From Chloroflexota bacterium (GTDB lineage Bacteria > Chloroflexota > Anaerolineae > Anaerolineales > Anaerolineaceae): a DNA stretch of 9,837 bases. This document shows positions 1 to 5,735 of this stretch, piece by piece. Positions within the stretch are counted from its first letter, which is position 1, and every line of letters begins with the position of its first letter. The stretch is taken from contig JAAZIH010000291.1 in the NCBI GenBank assembly GCA_012800995.1, positions 1 through 9,837 of the forward strand. Reading direction: 5' to 3'. The position numbers were made by a program, and so were the translations under genes. The notes beneath the pieces are model-generated. The model had not been told where the DNA came from. It worked only from the letters and a program-made list of their open reading frames with translations, and searched no databases.

Positions 1-40
1 ATGTAAAAAATTCACTAAGGAACCCAACAAGAAAAAACAC

Positions 41-69
41 TTGCTTTTAATTTTAGAAGAGCTTATAAT
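41..69 (+). promoter_or_regulatory. sigma-70-type promoter of tRNA-Pro
   Basis: A -35 box TTGCTT (41-46) and a perfect -10 box TATAAT (64-69) are separated by 17 bases, the optimal spacing. Transcription would start near 76-77, leaving a leader of about 7 nt before the tRNA acceptor stem at 84. This is a strong consensus-like promoter, as expected for a stable RNA gene. Confidence 0.85.
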
Positions 70-83
70 GTTGCTCTGTTGTA

Positions 84-158
84 CGGGGCGTGGCGCAGTC
101 CGGATAGCGTGCTTGCATGGGGTGCAAGAGGTCGAAGGTTCGAATCCTTTCGCCCCGA
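84..158 (+). tRNA. tRNA-Pro (anticodon GGG)
   Basis: A complete cloverleaf can be folded by hand. The acceptor stem CGGGGCG (84-90) pairs with CGCCCCG (151-157), and A158 is the discriminator base. The D stem is 93-96/107-110. The anticodon stem is 112-116/124-128, with loop ATGGGGT (117-123) giving anticodon GGG at 119-121 and G at position 37, typical of proline tRNAs. The T stem is 134-138/146-150, with loop TTCGAAT. The 3' end reads ACC followed by T, so the terminal CCA is not fully encoded and must be completed by nucleotidyltransferase. The gene reads CCC and CCU codons. It stands alone, with its own promoter and terminator. Confidence 0.96.
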
Positions 159-164
159 CCTTAT

Positions 165-192
165 AACCACTTGATTAATCAGGTGGTTTTTT
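165..192 (+). terminator. intrinsic terminator of tRNA-Pro
   Basis: A near-perfect inverted repeat (AACCACTTGAT at 165-175 against its complement at 178-188, with one G-U pair) is followed by an uninterrupted T tract (187-192). It lies 7 nt after the tRNA. Read from the minus strand the same hairpin lacks a T tract, so it is a clear terminator for the tRNA but at best a weak one for the convergent minus-strand genes. Confidence 0.88.
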
Positions 193-232
193 CTTTAATT
201 TGGTTTCCCGTTGATATAAGTGGAATATAAAT

Positions 233-973
233 TTAGACGCTTGCCAATGCGTAAAAAGTGGGAACAAAGCTAAATGCACCGCCTTGCGCAAGGCATTTAA
301 AAGCTTTTTGTTTGAGTATTTCGATTTCCTTATGGGGCAATAGTGTTTCCAGGTCGTGTGAAATGATTTCCCATTCAAGCACAAAATCTGATGTTTGCTT
401 TCCTTTCCATTCTCCGGAAAGCATTCCCATACTGACGTTCCATAATCCAGCCTGAATGAAATACTGCATTAAACGTCTGCCAGTGTCCAATCGCACGCCT
501 TGTTTTTTCAAGGAAGCGTTTTGTAAGGCAGCAATATCTTGAAAAATTTCGGGCGTATCAATTCTGCCTTCATAATCAGGCTCCGCGAAGGCGATAACAG
601 TCCCGCCGGGACGTGTAACACGATGCATTTCTTTTAGGACATTTTCGGGGTTCTCAATCCACAAGAGCAGATAATGGCAAAAACAAAGGTCGAAAGAGTT
701 AGCTGGAAAGGGAAGATAATAAGCATTTGCGGTTGTAATATTTGCGTTTGGAGCAACGTTTTTGGCGTATTGATTACGCTGATAATCAAAATCTAACCCA
801 AAAGTATATGGCGAAATTGACAGATTTTCTGGCAATAAGGCTCCTGTGCCACTGCCAATTTCTAAAATTCTTGAATGGGCAGCTAAATTCAGGGGTTTAT
901 AGAGATATGCTCGGAGCGCTTTTGTCCACAAAGATTGTAGGATAAAGCGTTGATGCCAGGCTGCGTTATCCAT
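233..973 (-). CDS. class I SAM-dependent methyltransferase (UbiE/COQ5-like)
   Basis: A 246-residue Rossmann-fold methyltransferase. Motif I is ILEIGSGTG (residues 36-44), the acidic residue of motif II is in GLDFD (59-63), and the post-motif region includes LPFPANSFDLCFC (87-99) and the typical HRVTRPGGTVI stretch (117-127). The substrate cannot be read from sequence, because the family methylates small molecules, lipids and proteins alike. The frame is open up to 1048, but I choose the ATG at 971-973: it starts the usual N-terminus of this family (a WHQRF...LW helix) and overlaps the upstream stop as ATGGATAA, an 8-nt overlap typical of translational coupling. No strong Shine-Dalgarno precedes it. 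It is the last gene of the radical SAM cassette, so it may add a methyl group to the same target or to a cofactor. It could also be an unrelated passenger. Confidence 0.85.
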   Translation of the reverse strand: MDNAAWHQRFILQSLWTKALRAYLYKPLNLAAHSRILEIGSGTGALLPENLSISPYTFGLDFDYQRNQYAKNVAPNANITTANAYYLPFPANSFDLCFCHYLLLWIENPENVLKEMHRVTRPGGTVIAFAEPDYEGRIDTPEIFQDIAALQNASLKKQGVRLDTGRRLMQYFIQAGLWNVSMGMLSGEWKGKQTSDFVLEWEIISHDLETLLPHKEIEILKQKAFKCLAQGGAFSFVPTFYALASV

Positions 974-2075
974 TGGAATAATTTCGGCATTTCGCCCAAA
1001 GAGAATCCCAGTCTTCGTGGAGAAGATTCCCAACCGTAACCGGTTCAATGAAGGGTATTATCAGGTCTCCATTGGGAAGTAAAGTAAGATATTTCAGCTT
1101 GAACTCATTCTCAAGGGATGGGTTGATTTTGGCGATATTCAAGAATCGTGACCAGGGCATGTCATCGAGAATGCTCACTTGTTTTTCACTAATTAGCGTC
1201 TGTAGCGCGATGAGGCCATCTTCATTTTCGTCCTCAATATCCCAAAAAGCGAAAGCATTAATGCCATGTTTAAAAAGCTCTTCCATAATTTCAGTGTAAT
1301 CTGTAGTCGCTTTGTAGGGCATGCGCAAGCAGGTAAAGAGGTCATGATCAAGAATGGTATTTAGTAAGGTTCGATATTCTGTCATACAAGGATCAGCATC
1401 TAAAACCAAATGATCCAAACCCCGAAGCAATAGCTGATTTAAAAATTCCGGATCCTTCAAAAAGTCTGGAGTAGTGACTAAACCACTAACCAGACCCAAA
1501 TCTTCAAGGTGGGTTAATAATTCAAGAAAGCTTCCTTTTTGTTCTTCCGAAACATCTAAGAGCATGATATGAGGTATGCCCGCATTAAATGCTTTTTCAA
1601 ATACCACTTTCCATTCCGCGTTAGTCATCCCACCATTTTGTTGAGGATCGCTAAAATAACAATCAAGTCGATAAGGAGCTAAAATCTGAGTGTCTTCCGC
1701 ATCATCTATAAAACCAAGAACAGATGTGGGTGCTAAGTCTTCATCTTCAATGAACCCCATGAGCGTTTTGTAAAAAACATCAACATCCTCTTTTATCTCT
1801 GTTTTTGGGGCTTTATAACGATTACTGATTGTTTTGGCTATTTCCGATGGATTTTGACCTTGAATTAAGAAATACGCCATCTCCATTGCGGTTTTATTGA
1901 GATGGATGATGGTTGAAGCGTTGAGGGTGAGCACGCCATTACGATTAGGCTCAACACGCAAGTGAAGACGGTAGGGGATCTCACCATATATCAGATTGTG
2001 GCTTGTATAAAACCCACTTTCAATTTCTTGAATTGGTTTTGGTATAAACTTGAAGAAATCGCTAAACTTTGACAT
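966..2075 (-). CDS. radical SAM/SPASM-like protein lacking Fe-S cysteines (probable pseudoenzyme)
   Basis: A 369-residue protein, collinear with the radical SAM enzyme encoded just upstream. Both start with a PqqD/RRE-like domain (here about residues 36-73, with HLRVE, GVL, IHLN and TAMEMA), share APYRLD (133-138), GIPH (166-169) and GLDH (219-222), and end in a SPASM-like segment (LPNGDLIIPFIEP, 333-345; WDSLW, 356-360). At the position of the partner's CNNNCSHC this protein has SDPQQNGG, GGEP is replaced by VSEE, and none of the SPASM cysteines is kept. The only cysteines (139, 230, 249, 363) do not form a cluster motif. It therefore should not bind the SAM-cleaving [4Fe-4S] cluster. The frame is intact over its whole length with a good SD (GGAG, five bases before ATG), so it is an expressed protein and not a decayed gene. 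A role as substrate-binding or scaffold subunit of a heteromeric maturase is my inference. Confidence 0.8.
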   Translation of the reverse strand: MSKFSDFFKFIPKPIQEIESGFYTSHNLIYGEIPYRLHLRVEPNRNGVLTLNASTIIHLNKTAMEMAYFLIQGQNPSEIAKTISNRYKAPKTEIKEDVDVFYKTLMGFIEDEDLAPTSVLGFIDDAEDTQILAPYRLDCYFSDPQQNGGMTNAEWKVVFEKAFNAGIPHIMLLDVSEEQKGSFLELLTHLEDLGLVSGLVTTPDFLKDPEFLNQLLLRGLDHLVLDADPCMTEYRTLLNTILDHDLFTCLRMPYKATTDYTEIMEELFKHGINAFAFWDIEDENEDGLIALQTLISEKQVSILDDMPWSRFLNIAKINPSLENEFKLKYLTLLPNGDLIIPFIEPVTVGNLLHEDWDSLWAKCRNYSNG

Positions 2076-2086
2076 GATAGCTCCTT

Positions 2087-3430
2087 TTAAGGACTTGGAA
2101 GGATAAGATCTTTGAAGATAGGTCTAACCGATTGATGTTCCCTGCTGAGTGGGCAACCCCCGCCACATTCCTGGAAATAATCGCAATGGTGGCATGCTTG
2201 TGGCGCATCTTTTCTTTCGCGTAGCTTTATGGATAGGGGGTGATTCCAGATTTCATGCCATGGATCCTCCATCAGGCTGCCGAGCTTTTCATAGTAGCTT
2301 TGGCAAGGGATGACCTGTCCATCAGGCTCAATGCACATATTGTAATAAGCTGCGGTGCAACCTTTAATGCCAAGATCGAGTTGCATGGGGTCAAAATGGC
2401 AATATTGAGTAGGCGTGTACCAAATGAGACGTTGACCGCTTTGGTTAGTGTGGTCGATAGCTAATTGGAGAAGAGCGGGCAATTCCGTTTCTGGCAGTCC
2501 TGTATCAACCATGTTGCCTTTGCCGGAGTAGATGAGAGCGTTCAGACCAACTGTAGGGATGCCAAGCTTATGGGTAAAAGCAAGAAAGTTTGGTAAATCT
2601 TCGTGGTTATTCTTGAGCAGGGTGGTATTAGTCATAAAATAGAGTTTGGAATTAACCACATTTTTAATGCCCTTAACGGTTTCTTGCCAGGCACCTTTGG
2701 CAAGGACCATTTCATCATGTATCTTTTCGGTGTGCGATTCGAGGGTTATTTGAACATGGTCTAATCCCGCATCAATAAGATCTTGCAAAAAGTCTTGATT
2801 AGCAAGTTTACGCCCGTTAGTGTTTAGACCAGTGACAAAACCTTTTAGTTCTGCATAGCGCACTAATTCAGGCAAATCATCTCGCATGGTTGGTTCTCCA
2901 CCGGTGAAAACGAGATGGGGGATACCAATCTCCCAAAGCTTGTCTATGATTTGTTTCCAGTTTTGGGTATCCAGTTCTGGGTAGTTTCTCTCTCTGGCGT
3001 TGTAGCAATGAGAACAGTTGTTGTTACATCGATAAGTAAGTGCCAAATCCATTCGATATGGAGCACTTAGTTTGGCGGAAAAAGGAACCATACTTTCTAA
3101 ACCAAGGTCACAGACTGGGCACGCATTTGCATCATCTGAAATGAGCTGCTCAATTTTAGAAACTGTATCTTGGTAATCAAGTGTTGCTTGTTTTCTGTTC
3201 GTTATAAAGAGAGAGGTAATCTGTTTTGGAACATCTTTAAAATTGATGCCACTCAAAAATTGCCAAGCCATCAAACCTGCGGTGGGGTTAAGGTGAATCA
3301 TTTTAGCTGCGTTCACCACCAAAACACCACTGAAGTCCTCTTCAAGTCGAAGATGAATGCGAGATTTTCCACCATTTTCCTGGTGGTCAAATTTATAGAT
3401 CCCTGGCTTAGGCGGAAAAGGGAGCGTCAT
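2087..3430 (-). CDS. radical SAM/SPASM peptide-modifying enzyme with N-terminal PqqD/RRE-like domain
   Basis: A 447-residue enzyme. Residues about 24-61 resemble the PqqD-type peptide-recognition domain (IHLRLE, GVLVVN, MIHLNPTA). A CPVC pair (104-107) lies in the linker. The radical SAM core follows, with CX3CX2C at C135, C139 and C142, and GGEP at 177-180 for SAM binding. A C-terminal SPASM domain has C358, C366 and C376, then C-x2-C-x5-C-x3-C at C413, C416, C422 and C426, enough for two auxiliary [4Fe-4S] clusters. This architecture is that of ribosomal-peptide maturases that form thioether or C-C crosslinks, and of close relatives. The ATG follows directly after the TAA of the DUF2207 gene with no intervening base and no clear SD, so its translation is probably coupled to that gene. 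The most likely target is the Cys-Ala tail of that neighbour. Substrate and chemistry are inferred, not shown. Confidence 0.92.
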   Translation of the reverse strand: MTLPFPPKPGIYKFDHQENGGKSRIHLRLEEDFSGVLVVNAAKMIHLNPTAGLMAWQFLSGINFKDVPKQITSLFITNRKQATLDYQDTVSKIEQLISDDANACPVCDLGLESMVPFSAKLSAPYRMDLALTYRCNNNCSHCYNARERNYPELDTQNWKQIIDKLWEIGIPHLVFTGGEPTMRDDLPELVRYAELKGFVTGLNTNGRKLANQDFLQDLIDAGLDHVQITLESHTEKIHDEMVLAKGAWQETVKGIKNVVNSKLYFMTNTTLLKNNHEDLPNFLAFTHKLGIPTVGLNALIYSGKGNMVDTGLPETELPALLQLAIDHTNQSGQRLIWYTPTQYCHFDPMQLDLGIKGCTAAYYNMCIEPDGQVIPCQSYYEKLGSLMEDPWHEIWNHPLSIKLRERKDAPQACHHCDYFQECGGGCPLSREHQSVRPIFKDLILPSP

Positions 3431-5218
3431 TTATCTGCCGCCACCAGCGCAAGCACAAGCACATCCTGCGCAGGCACAGGCGCAGGCACATGAACTGCCA
3501 CCACCGCCAGTATACCGACCTGACCCAGAGCTGGATGTCTTTGGGATGGGGTTTGTGCGATTGGTGACCTGACTGGTGAAAACTTTTGAATCACCAATAA
3601 TACTATTGGTCATGTTCGCGCCACCACTGATAACAGAAGCAGCAAAGGTGGCTCCAGGAATGTTTGGCAAACTGAAGCTCGGTTTTGAGCTGGTAGAACT
3701 GGAGCTACTCGCTAAACCTGGAACAGAAGAAGCCATATTTCCTGAACCAGCAGTGTCTGCTACAGGACTACTCATATATGGGCGATATGTATTGTCATAG
3801 CGCCACCACCAACGTGGAATAAAGACGGGTGTGTCCATAAAGGTTCTCGTTGTGCGGCCCGAAAAGTCTTCGTCGAGCATCGTCCACTCAAGCGTATGTT
3901 CAAATTGCGCGCTTTTGACTTCAGGAGTATTGGCGCCTTCAACAGCACTCCATGCGCGCTGTACGATGTCTTTGTAATAGGCTTTTGTGTCCTTTGCGTT
4001 GAACCCTTTCATTTTTTGCTCAACAGATTTAATTAATTCAACTATTAAGATCTGCAATGCTGATCTTTGTGATGTTTTTTTCTCATGTCCCAAAGCTTCA
4101 ATAAACTTTGTTTCATAGTCATAAAGCCCTTCAGGAAGAGGAGAGTTTGTTTCAATTACAAGAGGGTCTTGATTTATAACCGATATCGCTTCTTTTTTAA
4201 GAAGCCCAAATAAAATCATCGTTAGCACTTGATCAAGAGATTCTTCCAAGAGAATAGCAGCTTCAACTGCTGTTAAACCACGTTTAATACCATGTCCCTC
4301 GACAGAGAGTGTTGGTTTTAAATACTGCAACTTACGTTTTTCTGTTTCTTGCATTTGTTTTTTACTTGAGAATATACTAATGAGTATAATAATTCCCAAT
4401 GGCACTAAAAATTTCATGCTGCTACAAATGTTACCAAGTAATTTTGGAAAGAATTGCACGGAATTTGACCCAGTGTTATCAATCTGCCCTTGGCTGAGAT
4501 CTTTTGAACTCGAAACAGATGATTCAGGCACAGCTGAAGCTGGAAAAGCAACGCCGAAAAGATATTTAGTGTGGGTGTTGGCGTTGGTAGCATGCCATTC
4601 GTATATAACACGTTTGTCTTCAACGGTTAGCGTGGCTACGGCATCTTTTTCACCTGGCCAGCGGTCTGGATAATAGTAAACACCTTCATTGCTACCAACA
4701 TCTGGAGGAAGAACAATAGAAAGCTCATAATCTGTGTTTTGTGATTTATCAGCGTCTGAGTCAAAATAATTAGGCATAAACTGAAAGTTAACGTAATTTT
4801 CACGGTCATCATGATCATATGGGAAGAGAACGCCTGTGATGCCTACTATTTTTGCCTGAACAGTTCCAGTACCTCCAGGGGGAATTTGGTATTCGCCAAG
4901 GGCTAATTCAGCGCCTTTAACATAGCTGGAGTGGTTTATTTCAGGAACAAGTGTCCCGTTTATTGTCGCGCTGATATTGCTAAGCTGATAATTATCATTT
5001 GGCATGCCGAGGTCGACAAAATCAATCGCATGACCATTTGGATCGTTCTCGAAATCCATTTCATAAAAAAGCGTTAATGTTCCGTCTGCTTCAATGACAG
5101 CCTGCACATCATAGCGGGTGACTTTAAAGCGATAACTTTGGGCATAAACGCTGCTAAGAGGCAAGATAATGAGCATTAGCACTGTAATTAGGCTAATGAT
5201 GGTGTGTTTTTTATTCAT
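3431..5218 (-). CDS. DUF2207-type membrane protein with C-terminal Cys-Ala tail
   Basis: A 595-residue protein. Residues 1-26 are a signal peptide (KK, long hydrophobic core, VYA before QS). An extracytoplasmic beta-rich domain follows (about 27-235), then a short linker, a membrane span (about 268-284, LVPLGIIILISIF flanked by KK) and a helical cytoplasmic region (about 290-460) resembling the C-terminal part of DUF2207 proteins. The end is low complexity: a Ser-rich linker (about 485-515), a Gly/Ser stretch, then four Cys-Ala pairs from C577, a Gly, three more Cys-Ala pairs and GGGR. Seven of the eight cysteines (577, 579, 581, 583, 586, 588, 590) lie there; C264 is the other. With this topology the tail is cytoplasmic. 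The SD is GGAG at 5224-5227. It is the likely substrate of the radical SAM protein directly downstream. I assign DUF2207 from overall pattern; the tail and topology are seen directly. Confidence 0.8.
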   Translation of the reverse strand: MNKKHTIISLITVLMLIILPLSSVYAQSYRFKVTRYDVQAVIEADGTLTLFYEMDFENDPNGHAIDFVDLGMPNDNYQLSNISATINGTLVPEINHSSYVKGAELALGEYQIPPGGTGTVQAKIVGITGVLFPYDHDDRENYVNFQFMPNYFDSDADKSQNTDYELSIVLPPDVGSNEGVYYYPDRWPGEKDAVATLTVEDKRVIYEWHATNANTHTKYLFGVAFPASAVPESSVSSSKDLSQGQIDNTGSNSVQFFPKLLGNICSSMKFLVPLGIIILISIFSSKKQMQETEKRKLQYLKPTLSVEGHGIKRGLTAVEAAILLEESLDQVLTMILFGLLKKEAISVINQDPLVIETNSPLPEGLYDYETKFIEALGHEKKTSQRSALQILIVELIKSVEQKMKGFNAKDTKAYYKDIVQRAWSAVEGANTPEVKSAQFEHTLEWTMLDEDFSGRTTRTFMDTPVFIPRWWWRYDNTYRPYMSSPVADTAGSGNMASSVPGLASSSSSTSSKPSFSLPNIPGATFAASVISGGANMTNSIIGDSKVFTSQVTNRTNPIPKTSSSGSGRYTGGGGSSCACACACAGCACACAGGGR

Positions 5219-5223
5219 TCTTA

Positions 5224-5278
5224 CTCCGTGATTAGATTGTCAGCTCTGTTACCAGCCTATTATATATAAGGCTGACAG
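5224..5278 (-). promoter_or_regulatory. spacer before the DUF2207 gene with inverted repeat and possible -10 box
   Basis: The gap between the zinc-ribbon gene and the DUF2207 gene carries inverted arms CAGCCT (5253-5258) and AGGCTG (5269-5274) around an AT-only core. The alternative pair TGTCAGC (5238-5244) and GCTGACA (5271-5277) competes with it. The core contains TATAAT on the minus strand (5259-5264), but no convincing -35 box stands 16-18 bases upstream. It has no T tract, so it is not an intrinsic terminator. It may be an operator, an internal promoter or an mRNA structure separating the two genes. The GGAG at 5224-5227 is the ribosome binding site of the DUF2207 gene. Confidence 0.35.
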
Positions 5279-5282
5279 AACC

Positions 5283-5657
5283 TTACCATTTTGGTTCCTC
5301 AGTAATTTGATAACTTGTACCACAGCTTTTGCAGCTCACAACCGGTGCACCATTGACGATTGAGATGTCGTTACTATTGATGGGTGCGCCACAAGCCTGG
5401 CAAGACATGGCGTTAATTTGCACTTGTCCGGGTAAATCGATATTTATGTTAACGGTTTGCTCAGCGGCTTGTTTTTTTGCTTTGTTATTGAAGCGCACGC
5501 CGGCATAGATAAAAGCAAAACCAATCAGTAAACCAAAAACGCCAACGAGTAGGCGTGAATCGGGAACATCAGGCGCGAACGCGCTCCAGGCGATTAGTAC
5601 TGAAAAGAAGATGATTATCCCTGCAACGATATAAGAAATAATGCTTGCTGCTTTCAA
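5283..5657 (-). CDS. small two-TM membrane protein with C-terminal zinc ribbon
   Basis: A 124-residue protein with two hydrophobic helices (about 6-25 and 36-54) joined by a short loop, then a basic stretch (FNNKAKKQ) that predicts a cytoplasmic C-terminus. The C-terminal domain is a zinc ribbon with CQACG (C86, C89) and CKSCG (C109, C112), a four-cysteine site for one metal ion. The start is TTG at 5655-5657. It is supported by a strong SD, AAAGGAG, on the minus strand (5664-5670) six bases away, and by the absence of a better ATG. It lies 64 nt upstream of the DUF2207 gene on the same strand and may share its transcript. I do not recognise a specific function. A partner or assembly factor of the DUF2207 protein is possible from context only. 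Confidence 0.78.
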   Translation of the reverse strand: MKAASIISYIVAGIIIFFSVLIAWSAFAPDVPDSRLLVGVFGLLIGFAFIYAGVRFNNKAKKQAAEQTVNINIDLPGQVQINAMSCQACGAPINSNDISIVNGAPVVSCKSCGTSYQITEEPKW

Positions 5658-5663
5658 AAGACA

Positions 5664-5670
5664 CTCCTTT
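5664..5670 (-). promoter_or_regulatory. Shine-Dalgarno fixing a TTG start
   Basis: The minus strand reads AAAGGAG here, six bases before TTG (5655-5657). This near-perfect SD is the main reason for accepting the rare TTG codon as the start of the zinc-ribbon protein, and the first membrane helix follows at once. Confidence 0.75.
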
Positions 5671-5708
5671 TGTTTTACATCTCTATTTTAAGTTACTCAA
5701 AGCACACA

Positions 5709-5727
5709 GGAATAGATTATCTATTCC
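5709..5727. repeat. perfect 8-bp inverted repeat between the mreB-like and zinc-ribbon genes
   Basis: GGAATAGA (5709-5716) and TCTATTCC (5720-5727) form a perfect hairpin with a three-base loop, 8 bp after the mreB-like stop codon. No T tract follows on either strand, so it is not a classical terminator. It could protect the 3' end of the upstream mRNA or be a binding site for a dimeric regulator of the downstream genes. Confidence 0.5.
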
Positions 5728-5735
5728 ATAGACAT

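Noticed and set aside
974..1048. Upstream ATG at 1046-1048 as the start of the methyltransferase
   Set aside because: It would add 25 residues that do not look like the family and overlap the preceding gene by 83 nt; the ATG at 971-973 fits both the family and coupling.
3434..3490. The Cys-Ala tail as a frameshifted or slipped low-complexity artefact
   Set aside because: Codons are mixed, the frame ends exactly at a stop that abuts the next ATG, and no long identical DNA unit is repeated.
3170..3493. Plus-strand 107-codon open frame with repetitive Ser-Thr end
   Set aside because: It is antisense to the radical SAM gene and the Cys-Ala tail; its repetitive end is just the complement of the tail codons.
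5709..5727. Perfect hairpin after the mreB-like gene as an intrinsic terminator
   Set aside because: The stem is AT-rich and neither side has a T tract.
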